Below are positions 9,410 to 20,260 of a stretch of 64,000 nt of DNA, one piece after another. Numbering within the stretch: position 1 is the first letter of the stretch; every line of letters starts with the position of its first letter. The stretch is from Chrysopilus asiliformis (lineage: Eukaryota; Arthropoda; Insecta; Diptera; Rhagionidae): positions 83,163,942-83,227,941 of the forward strand of contig OZ035962.1 in the NCBI GenBank assembly GCA_964034945.1. Direction: 5' to 3'. The translations under genes were made by a program, and so were the position numbers. The notes below the pieces were generated by a model, which was not told the DNA's origin, did not search any database, and saw only the letters and a list, made by a program, of their open reading frames with translations.

Positions 9410-12400
9410 TTATTCATGGTACAACTTAAGTCTATTGTTATGGACCCGTCTCCTTCGTTTCCCTATTTGAATTACGGAATTGACAGGTGTCGGTACCTCT
9501 ATAATTCGATAAGGTCCTAACCAAATTTGACTGAGCTTCCCTCTTTTAGCGGGGTTCTTGAGAAGAATTTTGTCACCAATGTGAAAACTTACGGGATTCA
9601 CATTTTTATCAAAATTCTTCTTGTTCACGCCCTTACTATCAACCAGATTTTCCTTAGCGATTTTATAGCTCTTTTGCAACTTTTCTCTCAGGTCGAAAAC
9701 ATAGTTTTCGTAATTATAAACAGGTTCTGGCTCCCGTTTCAATTCCGTAGGAATGTCTGGAGTGAACCCGTAAAGAATTTCCATTGGCGTGAACCCTGTG
9801 CTTCGATGAATAGTAGTATTGTGAACGAACATGGCCTGGCGGAGGTGCTGGTTCCATGTTCGCGGGTTCTTGTCAACAAAACTCCTTAGGTATTCTACTA
9901 AGGGTTTGTGACTTCTTTCCAATGCCCCGTTGCTCTGTGGGTGGTAAGCTGTTGTTTGTAGCTTTTTAATCTTCAGAAGTTTGCAAGTTTGCTTGAAAAT
10001 TTCGCTCAGGAAATTTGATCCTTGATCGGTAAGTAAGGATGTTGGAATGCCGTAGCGGCTAATAATCTGTTCGAAGAAGATACGAGCTACCGTATTCGCT
10101 TCGACATCCTGTAGGGCGTAACAGTCGGTGAAACGGCTGAGGTCATCCTGAAAGGTTAGAATGTACTTATCCCCTTCTGTAGTTTCTTCTAAGGGTCCGA
10201 CGATATCTAATGAGACGCGATCAAATGGTCTAGTCGAAGTTGTAGATATAACCATGGGCATTGTATGTGTGATACCTGTTTTATTTTTTTGGCAACTTTC
10301 ACACCTTTTAATATGCCTTCTTATATCATTGACCATTCCCTTCCATTTGTACTTACGTCGTATACTTCGGTAGGTTTTGTACATACCTTGGTGACCGCCC
10401 AATGGAGCGTCATGATACGCTCTCAATATTTCTTGAATCTGTTGTGAATCTACCAATTTAATTACCGTTTCTGTTTTTACCCTATCGATACTTTCATTTG
10501 TCGTCTTCGGATTTCCTGGATTCTCCGTGTTTTCTCCGGAACTGATGGCTTGGTCCTGATGAGCTTTAGCCTGTCGTCTAGTTAGCACGAAACAATTTGA
10601 TTGTGCTTCTTCAAAATCTTTTTTCAGTTGCGCTACCAAACGGCGGACATCCTCAATTGTCCTAATATTTCCTCTGATCGGCCCTTCCAATTCGAGTTCT
10701 TGTGAGTTTATACGACTGAGGGCGTCTGCACACTGATTGTGTTTTCCTTTCTTGTATTCGATTTTGTAGTCGTATTCTGATAACTTGTGGCGCAATTTAA
10801 TTATTCTAGACGTGGGATCTTGTAGTTTGCATTGTCCAATAAGAGGCTTATGGTCGGTTCGAACTAAAAAGTGGCGTCCGTACACATAGCACCGAAAATT
10901 TTTCGCTGCCCAGTAAATTGCTAATAACTCCCGCTCTATTGTGGAGTATCGTCTTTCCGTTGGGCTCAGCGTACGGCTGGCGTATGCTACTGGCCTTTCT
11001 GAACCCCCCTGCTCTTGGGACAACACAGCACCTAGCGCCTCACCACTCGCGTCAGTGGTAAGTATAAAGGTTTTGCTGAAATCGGGATATATCAGTAACG
11101 GCGGTTCAACTAAAGCTTGTTTCAGCCTCTGAAATGCCGTTTCACAATTATCACGCCATATAAACGGAGTGCCCTTCCGCAATAATTTATTAAGCGGTTC
11201 GGCTATCTTCGAAAACTCGGGAATGAATTTCCGATAATAATTGGCCAAACCTAGAAAGGATTGTAAACGTCGTAGGGTATTTGGTCGTGGGAAATTTTGA
11301 ACACATACTACTTTGTCGGGGTCCGGATGTGCCCCTTCGGCCGAACATTTGTGGCCCAAGTAGATGATTTCCGTCCTTAAAAACTTACACTTTTCTATTT
11401 GTAATTTAAGGTTGAACTCTCGCAATCTTAGGAATACAAGTCTAAGTTTCCTGTTATGATCTTCTAGATTGCTCCCGTATACAACAATGTCGTCCAAATA
11501 GACAAAACATTCCCAACCTTGTAAACCCGTCAGGACTACGTTCATGAGGCTCTGAAACGTGGCAGGACTTCCCGAGAGCCCGAAGGGCATGCGCTTGAAC
11601 TGATAGTGCCCGTAGGCAGTACTAAACGCCGTTTTAGGCCGATCTTGTTCGGCAATTAGGACTTGGTGATAACCACTTACCAAATCGAGTGTTGAAAAAT
11701 ACCGCGAATGTCCTAATTGGTCCAGGATATCCTCAATTCTCGGGAGAGGATATGAGCAACCAATAGTTATCTCGTTGACCTTGCGATAGTCTACCACTAC
11801 CCGCCAACGCTTTTCACCGTCTGGTCCAGATTTTTTTGGAACTACTAATAATGGCGAGTTCCATGGGCTTTTGCTGGGCTCGATGACATCGTTGTCTAGC
11901 ATTTCAGCCACCTGTTGTTGTATAACTTTTCTGTGGGACTCCGGCAATCGATAATTCTTTGTATTTATTGGTGGATGATCCTTTTTGGTGGGTATGTGAT
12001 GCACTTGTGCTTGGGTGCAGGTTAGCTTGTCTCCGGGCAGATGGAACACGTCGTGAAATTCTGAGATCATATGTTTTAATGCTTCTCTTTCTTCCAAATT
12101 ATATTCCGCTTGAAGTTTCAATTTCTCTATAATGTTTTCCACCCTACTATTCCGCTCCGTTCGTGTTATTCTAACGTTGCTTTCTTCCCAGCTTGCATCC
12201 CCGATTTCTAAGTCCTCTATTATTTTCCAATTTTGTTTGGGTTCCACGTCAATGTCTGTACAATCCAGGGTTTCGTCTTTCTCAGTCGTATTCATAATAC
12301 TAACTACAATTTCATTATTTTCTACCACCGAAAGGGAGTTAGCTAGATAAATTCCCTTTTTCAGTTCCTTTCTGAAACATATAATTTCACCATTGCCTTC

Positions 12401-13737
12401 ATATGGCCATTTTACCACCACTTGGCTTCTTCTAGAAATTATCACCTTTTTAACTTGACCTGACCTCGTTGTCTCTGAGAAATTTGATTCAGTTTTCACG
12501 AATTCCCTTGTCCCTTGGCCAAACGTTTCTACACCTTGCCTGAATTGTTTTGAACTGGCCCCTTCAGGATTTCTAGGAACATTCGCGCAAAACGTCGGGT
12601 GTTGTTGAACCCCGTAGCTGTAGTCCGGCGTTGCGTAAGTGTTACCCCTGAATGTATGTTCCAATGCGATATGGTTATAGGACTGTATTTCTGTCTGCTT
12701 TGAGATATTTAAACGTGGTGGATTCAGATTTTTGTCTGTAGTTTTTGCATTCCCCTCAGGGTGCAAGGCTACAGTTCCTGAACTTTTGTTCAAGGCCCGA
12801 AAAACTGAATCATTCATCGTATCCTGGGGATTCTGTTGGGTACAGCGTTGTGGACTCAGATTTTTGTCTGTAGTTTTTGCATTCCCCTCAGGGTGCAAGG
12901 CTACAGTTCCTGAACTTTGGTTCAAGGCCCGAAAAGCTGAATCATTCATTGTATCTTGGGGATTCTGTTGGGTACAGCGTTGTGGACTCAGATTTTTGTC
13001 TGTAGTTTTTGCATTCCCCTCAGGGTGCAAGGCTACAGTTCCTGAACTTTTGTTCAAGGCCCGAAAAACTGAATCTTTCATCGTATTCTGGGGATTCTGT
13101 TGGGTACAGCGTTGTGGACTCAGATTTTTGTCTGTAGTTTTTGCATTCCCCTCGGGGTGCAAGGCTACAGTTCCTGAACTTTTGTTCAAGGCCCGAAAAA
13201 CTGAATCATTCAACGTTTTCTGGGGATTCTTTTGGTTGCTTCCCTTCACTCCCTTGATGCCGCGAGCAGTTTCTAGAATACTAGGATCCCCTATGGGAAA
13301 CTGGACGCTTTGTTTAGGGAAAACTACGTATCTGTCTGGCCCGTATATATTCGTATGTGTCGACAGAAAACGATTTCCCAAAACGCCATCTCCTGGAATG
13401 TTTTCGTAATCATCAATTACCTGGAATTCTCCCTTGATCCCTTCCCCGATGTTAAAATGACCTATACAGCTCCCAAGAGTTTTTCCCTTGCTGTACATCC
13501 CACTAATTATCATGTTTTTATCTTCTCTTATTTCTATATCTTCCCTCAATGTGTTCTTTTTTAGCAGATTAACTTCAGCTCCGGTGTCTATTAGAAACTC
13601 TGCGACCCCCTTTTTAAGTATATCTAATGGTAGGCTTATCATAGGAGTCGAGAGCGGCTTTAGTCCTGAACGCTGATTGCACCCCAAGTTAGAGGACTTT
13701 AGTGGCTCGTCGAGGTGTTTCCGGCCACCATTGAGCC
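9410..13737 (-). CDS. pol: errantivirus Pol polyprotein (protease, RT, RNase H, integrase)
   Basis: Reached from gag by a -1 frameshift at 13738-13744. The frame then runs unbroken to the stop at 9410, for roughly 1440 residues. Positions are counted from 13687. Aspartic protease FLIDTGAEVN is at 31-40. A linker of four 44-residue repeats covers 151-326. The reverse transcriptase has YLDDIV near 730. RNase H has TTDASGEALG near 875. The integrase has an HHCC zinc finger near 1096-1140 (HxxxxxGGHQG..CESC) and a DDE core (DIVG near 1160, TDQGSN near 1222, the Glu of GALERSH near 1253). A TTG at 13687 is not needed as a start. The product cleaves Gag, copies RNA to DNA and integrates it. All catalytic motifs I can check are present. 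Confidence 0.95.
12710..13237 (-). repeat. four tandem 132-bp (44-residue) repeats within pol
   Basis: The word ACAGTTCCTG recurs at 12771, 12903, 13035 and 13167, an exact 132-bp period, so the reading frame is kept. Each unit encodes a version of 'FRALNKSSGTVALHPEG' followed by 'NAKTTDKNL'. Units differ at only a few bases, so the array expanded recently. It lies in the linker between protease and reverse transcriptase. Confidence 0.95.
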
Positions 13738-15475
13738 GTTTCCCGAATCGGTGCCCGAACCGTGCTTATTCACCCATACCGAGTGTGCGTAACATTCAGA
13801 AATTGTATGATCTGCACGTAAGCAGAACTCGCATTGCTCCACTCTTGTTGTTCTTACATTTCCCTTCCTACAATCCTGGCGAATATGACCGCGCTTATTA
13901 CATAATGAACATATCACGTTAGGATTTGATTGAGTAGGTTTTTTGTTGTTGGGACAATTTCGTTGCATATGTCCTAACGTCCCACATCTGTAGCATACTC
14001 TTTCAGAATTCCCGTTGACCAATCTAGGTTGCTGAGGAACAATGTTAGAGTTTCTGTTGTGTTGAAAATTTGGAAAGCTTCTAGGTTCGTAAGGATTCGG
14101 TTGATAAGTACGGGTATCGTTAGTCAGCTTATAGTCATTTATGGCTGACTCTTCGAACTTATCAATTTCCGCAACCTTCGTAATCAATTTTTTCAGATCT
14201 ACCTCTTGTGTGTGAGCGTACTGTTTCAAAAGTGGATTCCGAAGTCCTAACTTGAAGGTTCTTAGAGCTATTTGCTCAAATTCTGATATAAATGCCTCTA
14301 GGGTTCCGGAATATTTAGCTGCCGCTGACTGTTTGCATTCGTTAAGCTTATCCAGGACCTTTCTCCCAAAATCCTGTACACTTTCCCCCTGAACTTGGCG
14401 ACATTGCCTTAATTCGTCCCTTAGCTCCATGGGTAATTTTGATGGCATGTATGTCGTAATCATCAGTTTTTCGAATTCTTCGAATGTTTTGATGTTAGCT
14501 GTCTGCGCCAGCATATATGCCTCACCCTGTAACCCCATGGTTGACAAAAATTCAACGTACATTGGATGATTCTTTGTATTTAGGGTGTGATAGAAGCTCT
14601 TCGCTATTTGAAGATAGCGTTGGGCTTCGTTTCTCCGAGTTGGAGATGGCGTACCGGAAAACGGCGGTAGCTGCCGGCCCATAAACTCTAGAATGAGTCT
14701 AGTGGCATCATCGTCATGGGGGTGCATGTTTAACGATGAGCCTGCATCTTCCCCCCGTGGCTTGAACGATGTGTCTGTGTCAGTAGGCATATTAAATAGC
14801 GAGACTTCCCTAATAGCAGATTTATTAGAAGATAGCAAGACTTCTCTATGAGGAGATTTATTAGATATCAAAGCTTCTTTTTCTTTCCGAATCTGAGCGA
14901 TTTGTTCTTGGACAACACGCAATTGATGTCTATTACTTTCTAACTTTTCAAAAATTGTCTTTCTATTGTCGGAGTCGTTTTCCACAATATTTTGTATCGC
15001 TTGAAGATATTTATTTTTGGGACTTTCAAGTTTGAACTTTGTGATCGTTTTTTCTACTTCATCTAGTTTGTCATTTAACTCTTCGTTTAATGTTTCAGCA
15101 TCTTCAATGAATTTCTTGTAGTTATTTACTTTTTTGTCTAATGCTAATTTTTCCTGTGCTAATTCTGAATTATTTCCTAACAATTTTTTTTTCTGTTTCT
15201 GAAATTAATTCGCCATAGTGGTATATTAGGTACTCTGTCGCCCCCCCTAGCGAATTAAACTCGTTTTCATTGCCAAATCTTTCGCAGAATTTTTTAAATT
15301 CGTTTTTTCCGATTCTATTTTCTATTTCTTTTAAGAGAAGCTCTTGGCAATGTTTAAATTCTATTTCTATTTTTTCGTAAGATCTTTTAATTTCATTTAA
15401 TTCCGCTTCTATTAGTTTGTTACGTTCTAACTCTACTCTGGTTAAAACATTTTCGCCCTTCCTTTTGCCTGACAT
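13699..15475 (-). pseudogene. gag: errantivirus Gag, single-base homopolymer frameshift
   Basis: The ATG is at 15475. About 95 residues of a charged, probably coiled-coil N-terminus lead to a run of nine A residues on the coding strand (15184-15192). The frame shifts there and closes at 15170. The remaining roughly 494 residues continue in the next frame to 13699. That part holds a helical capsid-like region with a second coiled coil. Near its C-terminus are three zinc knuckles, CYRCGTLGHMQRNC, CSLCNKRGHIRQDC and CEFCLRADHTISEC. The knuckles bind genomic RNA in the particle. One extra A in the run explains the break. It may be a real mutation, a sequencing error in a homopolymer, or rescued by polymerase slippage. 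Pol lies downstream by frameshift. Confidence 0.85.
13738..13744 (-). promoter_or_regulatory. -1 ribosomal frameshift heptamer GGGAAAC (gag to pol)
   Basis: In the gag frame the codons are TCG GGA AAC, which gives the canonical X_XXY_YYZ heptamer G_GGA_AAC. The pol frame is exactly -1 relative to gag. It is open across this point and closed just upstream by a TAA in the same gag codons. The gag stop (13699-13701) lies about 40 nt downstream. I did not fold the RNA for a stimulating structure. Confidence 0.85.
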
Positions 15476-15925
15476 TTACCGAAAATCGAAAATACTTTGT
15501 GACCGAAAACATAGCACTGCGATATAAATGAAAATTTTACCAAATAATCCTAATTATGCCCACAGAGAAGGAAAAACCCATCACTTCATCAAACTTTAAA
15601 GAGACTCATAATCACAATACTCCTTAAAATTATTCTAATATAAGTGAATAAGTAGATATTAGGACTTACCCATTAGTAACAGTTGCATTGTAGACATTTT
15701 TTTTTTGTGCTTCTGCTTATCACTTCAGTCGATGGGACTTGAACAAATAACCAATTTTCTCAATAGCCGATAAGTAATTAGACTGCTGGTACACTGAAAT
15801 CAATTCAAATTCCACTAACGAAAACCTTTAACACAATTTTTTCTGTTTTTTTTTTCACTTCATCAAACACATTTGAAAAACATAAAAATTCACTGCACTT
15901 CGATTTTCCCTTTTTTTTTATTATT
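15476..15925 (-). other. errantivirus 5' leader
   Basis: Untranslated region between the primer-binding site and gag. It contains the env leader exon and its splice donor (GTAAGT at 15664-15669). The remainder is AT-rich without further frames. Confidence 0.8.
15670..15697 (-). CDS. env: env leader exon (start codon and signal-peptide beginning)
   Basis: On the minus strand an ATG at 15697-15695 begins nine codons plus one base, including a hydrophobic Leu-Leu-Leu stretch. The exon ends at 15670, immediately before a canonical GTAAGT donor (15669-15664). The phase (one leftover base) matches exactly the env acceptor at 9323/9322. The env frame there begins with two bases of a codon and then several hydrophobic residues. 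The splice therefore supplies both a start codon and most of a signal peptide to Env. The intron would span gag and pol, as in other errantiviruses where env RNA is subgenomic. Confidence 0.8.
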
Positions 15926-15943
15926 GTTTCACCGGCTGCGCCA
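15926..15943 (-). other. errantivirus tRNA primer-binding site
   Basis: On the minus strand TGGCGCAGCCGGTGAAAC starts 4 nt (TTAA) after the end of the 5' LTR. TGG pairs with the CCA end of a tRNA. The TGGCGCAG start recalls the tRNA-Ser primer sites of some Drosophila errantiviruses, but I could not check the tRNA identity. Confidence 0.75.
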
Positions 15944-15947
15944 TTAA

Positions 15948-16284
15948 TGTCGTGTTTTCTCCGAGATCTTTTAATAAAAACAACGCGTATCTGTTTTACT
16001 TCCTTTATTTGTCAGTCTAAACACCTTCTTGCTTAACGTCTTACCACATTCTGCTGGTCGGCTTGAAACCAAAATTACTACTCTGATTTTGGTTCCCACC
16101 TGTAAGAATCTTCAACTCTTACGCGATCGTGTTGCGTCTGCAGGTTTCGGGTGTCGAGGCCAGCGCTACAGGTGCGATGTCTGCATGTGCTGATTATTTG
16201 ATTATTCAGCAACTATGCAGACATTTCCCATGTATATTTATGGGAATTGGCCACGACATTAATTTATGGGAATTGGCCACGACA
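15948..16284 (-). repeat. errantivirus 5' LTR with 26-bp terminal duplication
   Basis: 15948-16258 matches the left LTR. It is followed by an extra 26 bp (16259-16284) that repeats the outermost 23 bp of the LTR plus three bases. The GATG target duplication abuts the outer copy, so the extra segment was present at integration. Confidence 0.9.
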
Positions 16285-17092
16285 GATGCCAACGATACCT
16301 CGATGTTTGCAAAACATCGAGATATCGTTGAAAAATATAGAGATTTAACCTCGATGTTGGACAGGCCGATATATATCGATGTTGTTATCCACGATGTTAG
16401 AACATTACTCTTCATAAAATTAGTAGAGAAACTAATTTTAGGATTAGAGGGACTAGTTTTTAGATAGATTTAATATAGCCACTCTACTTAAAGATTTGTT
16501 TAAATTTCCTTTGGTATCAATTTTCGGTTTCATCTTTCTACAAGATTTCGCAAAAAATACCAGAGCTAGCCATGAAATTTTACAGAGAAGTTTGGTCCTG
16601 ATGCGGAAATCCGTTAACCGGAAGTAACTAAACCGGCGGCTTTTTAAAAACTACGATTTCGTTTTTTGCGATTTATTTCGAAACTAACCATTTTCCAGTA
16701 GTCTTATGTATTACAAAACTTGGAGACAATAAAATTTGCTACTTTTATATCTTTTACTAGAACTCCGTATCTCAAGCCGTTGAGAAGATATGCCGGTATT
16801 AGTTATGAAGATATGCCGGTATTTCAAAAAATTAGTTTTTTCCGAATATCTCGAAAACTAACGGGTTTTTTATAAGAATTATTAAAGCCGTGTTAATTCT
16901 ACCTGGGAGCACTCCACCCACAGTAGAGCATCCGCCAGGTGGCTAAATTATTTATTAAATTTAACTTTTTCAAAACATCATAAAAACATCGAGGTATCGA
17001 TGTTTTCAGGACGATGTTTTTTGACATCGATGTCGCCTTAAAAAACATCGATTTTCGATATATCGAGGTTTTATGAACGATGTTGCATCCCT
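16285..17092. mobile_element. right part of the hAT-like element
   Basis: Begins with the second GATG and CGATG-rich subterminal sequence. About 16520-16880 is an inverted copy of the dispersed family C repeat, sharing blocks with 30450-30700 such as 'gtagtcttatgtat' and 'ggatttcc..gttaacc' in reverse. It ends in the inverted TAGGGATGC terminus. Frames through here are chance. Confidence 0.8.
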
Positions 17093-17100
17093 ATATGTAA

Positions 17101-17440
17101 CGCATCGCACCAATCGTCGGACACAAAAATGGGTTACAACAGGGTGTTTGGGAATTTGATTTTCGCGTGTCCGTCTGTCTGCCCGTGCGTCCGTCTGTCT
17201 GCCCGTGCGACCGTCTGTCCGTGAAGAACATAACTTGCGAAAGGATTGAGCAAGAGGCTTGAATTTTGTACAGTTCGGTTTTTGGAAAAAAGCAAGATTA
17301 CGTTCTTGAACAAGCAAAATCAGATTGTCCTTCCGCTTCCCAATACGAACGAAACCGTTTTTTTTTACAATTTTCTCGAAAACCGTGAGCAATTGTGAAA
17401 AAACATAAGAAATGCTACAATTGTCATGGGCCACTTGTCA
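17101..17440 (+). repeat. dispersed repeat, family A
   Basis: Order of blocks: gtaacgc-type head, cacacAAAAATG, ttacaacagggtgttt, CTGTCTGCCCGTGCGTCCG array, 'ggattgagcaagaggcttga', 'acgttcttgaac', 'ctcgaaaaccg'. Shared with 20040, 55190 and 61965 (plus) and 51350, 60390 and 63540 (minus). Confidence 0.8.
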
Positions 17441-19524
17441 AATACTCTATATGAGGGGAGACAAAATTTCCATGAAAAAATGAAAAGGGAGAAGGTTTGG
17501 TCCCACAGGATTTTGATGAATGAAACAGTTATGTAAAATCATATTCTAAACACATGTCGTCTTTATAAATTTTTCTATATTATGCATTATATATATAACC
17601 GTTCCATACATCAAAATTGAATCGGACCACTCCTTTTCCCTTCACCTTGCCCTTATATGAAGTATTTGAGGCCCTAGACAATTGTAGCTTTTCTTATGTT
17701 TTAATAGAAACTTTTTTTTAAAATTTTATTTACCTATTGCATATTTTACGCTATCTGGTCATTTTGGTTTGATTAGTGAGACTAACAATCAAAAATGACG
17801 TCAATTGATATGTTCGTCACGCTTATTTATTTAAGACCCACACAATGATTGCCTCGTTTTCCCGATAACGGAAAAATTGTGTGTTATTTGTACGATTTTA
17901 ACAAAATGGCGTCACGCATGTGCCATTTTGTTTTTTGAGTTTCCAATACACGCTGATCAGTCTATTTTGAAGCTCTTTCATTTGAGATCCGACACGATGG
18001 GTACTTCGTTAGTTAGATTTGGACAAAATATAGTCTGACAAAATATATACACAAATCATCGGAGTTACGTAAGATTTCAAGTGGGTCAAAATTAGATTAC
18101 AAGATTTGACCCTGACATACAAGCAGTCAAACAAATAGACAAGCAGACAAAAGGTAAGCTAAATAAAAGCTTTTAATAAAAAAAGCATTTTTCACAATGT
18201 TGTTGGAAAACTTCTTTTTTTAAAAATGATGAAGCAATAAACCTTGTTGAGTGAAAGAAAGTCGCCCACAAAGATCTAATGTTGGTTTTCCATGAGGATT
18301 TCGTTGATGTCCCAAATGAATATTTCACCGCAAAAATTATTAGGATTTCTGGTCAAGGAAAATATTAAATAACAACAGAATTTTCAGATTGATGTCAGCA
18401 GCAAAGAATAATATTGTGACAAAACGATAAGAAACGTTCGTGTGACGATAATCGTATTATATTCACAAAATATGTATGGCGAGAATGAGGTTTCTGGTTA
18501 ACGTGGCACAAATTGCCAGAAATTGTTTTGAGTACAAACGTAGAATAATAAAGTTGCTAAGTTAAACATGATCCTTGGTCATCGTTGGTCTGGATATCGT
18601 TATCCTACGAATAAATAGATATATTTTCTAGAGTAAGCTTCATTTTATAAATATCTTGTGCACAGTTTTTTTTCTGGTGTTGTGGTCCTTTGTTAAATAG
18701 GATACGATGGCAAAAAAAGGTCATTGGAGATGGATATCAAAGGGATGGTTCTCTATATCTTATGCTTTTCATATGGAAATTTTTTATTTGGTCATCGTAC
18801 ATTTTTCCTCTCCATATCGTTTCGAGTTGGTTATGACTGTCCGAATGACTTTCCTTTGTCCATACGACGATTCTATGGATAAAAGTTATACGCTCGTTTT
18901 CTGTATGTGACCCTCATAGAAACGGCTACCTAATAAAGATAAGTACGTGTGATAAAACTTCTCTTGCTGCCATTTTTTTTTCACTATACAAATAAATGAG
19001 ATCAAAACTTTTTCCATTCCTTTATTGATATAGTTTTATTTGTTTAGCTCCACTGAATATAGTATACCAATTGAGAAAATGTTTTTTTATATTTGTTAGT
19101 TGAATTGTCAAAATTACTGAGACTTTAAAATAAATAATGGCTTAATCACGAAATTCTTCGTTGATCCATCACTTGAAATGTAACGCAGCCGAAAAATTCA
19201 AAGGGAATCACAGGGTTTAGCATATTAGATTTAGTGCGTAATATACGGTAAAAAAATCTTGGATTAAATTCTAATCAAAATTAGATTACACTTGATCTTT
19301 ATGTAATCCAGTAGAAAATTCTATTATATATGGATTAGAATTGTTTTGTAGTTATTTTTGATTTAATTTAGTGTTAAATTTTTATTAAATTCTAGACATT
19401 AATATTAAGAGTATTTAAGTTTAACATATAGTGGAAAATGATTAAAATATGAAGGCAAAACAGACTAAAATATTTTCAATAATTCGCATGTATCGGGTAC
19501 CGATGTTAAATGTGATTGAGGCTT
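17441..19524. other. AT-rich intergenic stretch
   Basis: No frame with coding character. 17880-17960 has a moderately GC patch around 'aaatggcgtcacgcatgtgcca'. 19240-19400 is rich in TAATC/GATTA words forming weak inverted repeats. No other structure can be supported. Confidence 0.5.
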
Positions 19525-19892
19525 AAGGTAGAACCTGAATCGTACGTCATGCGTCCGTCCGGTTGACAGTTCGATGCGGTGACAGTTGGGTACGGCAACG
19601 AATCTGGAGTTAATTCATTGTTTTGCACTTCTTCTATTAGTTTATCGTCGAAACAATTACTTTCAATTTGTTTCATACTTAAATTGCTTAAATCGTAAAC
19701 AAACTTTTTTGCGAAATGACATTTCCGTGCGTTGCCGCATGTAAAAGTAGAAATTCGACCTACTCTATGCGGTTGCCGCATCGGAAAACGTATTATTAGG
19801 GGAGTACTCATAGCAGCCCGTTGATTCTACTCGAACTGTCAACGTAACGGACGCATGACGGACGCATCGACGTACGATTCAAGTTCTACCTT
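19525..19892. mobile_element. MITE-like element with about 24-bp or longer terminal inverted repeats
   Basis: Both ends read AAGGTAGAACYTGAATCGTA inward, and further inward share GCGTCCGTC and TTGACAGTTCGA. The interior has an open frame on the minus strand (19506-19811) that includes part of the left end, and a short plus-strand frame with Cys-x3-Cys spacing vaguely like a THAP start. Neither is convincing. I could not establish a target duplication. Confidence 0.65.
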
Positions 19893-20039
19893 GAAACGTC
19901 TAAAAATTTTTGAAATCTATTTTCAGGTTCGACAAGTTCAGTCTTTGGCAATTTCAACCATGGAAAGACTACCAATCGAACAATGTGTTAAAGTTATTGA
20001 AGCCTATTACGAAAATGGGCGTTGAAACAAAAATACATT

Positions 20040-20260
20040 TCACATGTCTTTCTGCCCATCTGTCTGTGCGTCCTTGAACACGATGACTTTTGAATGGATT
20101 GAGCTAGAAAACTGAAATTTTTCACAGATAAATTTCTCGTAAAAGGCAAGTTCTTGAACGGTTAAAATCGGACCATTCCGCCTGCCATACAAGTGAAACA
20201 GTTTTTCAAATTTCTTTAAAACCATGCATTATATGAAAAAAAATTATAAGAACAAAAAGG
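20040..20260 (+). repeat. dispersed repeat, family A, fragment
   Basis: Contains CTGTCTGTGCGTCC, 'ggattgagctagaaaactga', 'aaggcaagttcttgaacgg' and 'gaaacagtttttcaaat', in the same order as the copies at 17101 and 55190. Confidence 0.7.

Larger units (their letters stand above)
5075..16284 (-). mobile_element. errantivirus (env-bearing Ty3/Gypsy LTR retrotransposon), 11.2 kb
   Basis: LTRs lie at 5075-5385 and 15948-16284, with TGTCGTG..CACGACA termini and GATG duplications at 5071-5074 and 16285-16288. Reading on the minus strand, the order is 5' LTR, tRNA-primer site, leader, gag, pol (protease-RT-RNase H-integrase), env, a 2-kb 3' region, polypurine tract and 3' LTR. I count two substitutions between the 311-bp LTR bodies, so the insertion is recent. 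Pol is intact. Gag has a one-base homopolymer break, and Env requires splicing. The element is longer than a typical gypsy-type errantivirus, mainly because of the 3' region and repeats inside pol. Confidence 0.95.
5067..17092. mobile_element. hAT-like non-autonomous element (about 812 bp) split by the errantivirus
   Basis: The left end is 5067-5074 (TAGGGATG). The remainder is 16285-17092, ending in an inverted TAGGGATGC. The flanks are TATGTAAC on both sides, the 8-bp duplication typical of hAT elements. The interior carries many CGATGTTT/AACATCG words near both ends and a dispersed-repeat segment (about 16520-16880). No transposase frame is present. The surrounding sequence (ATATGTAAC then GCATCGCACCAATCGTC) reads as the head of a family A repeat, so the hAT element landed in that repeat first. 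Confidence 0.85.

Noticed and set aside
9527..9889. 120-codon plus-strand frame
   Set aside because: Antisense to the integrase end of pol.
12732..13409. 225-codon plus-strand frame with repeated modules
   Set aside because: It is the reverse strand of the 132-bp repeats in pol. The repeats keep an antisense frame open.
16129..16467. 112-codon plus-strand frame
   Set aside because: It crosses the LTR end and the hAT-like element, so it is a chance fusion of two transposon parts.
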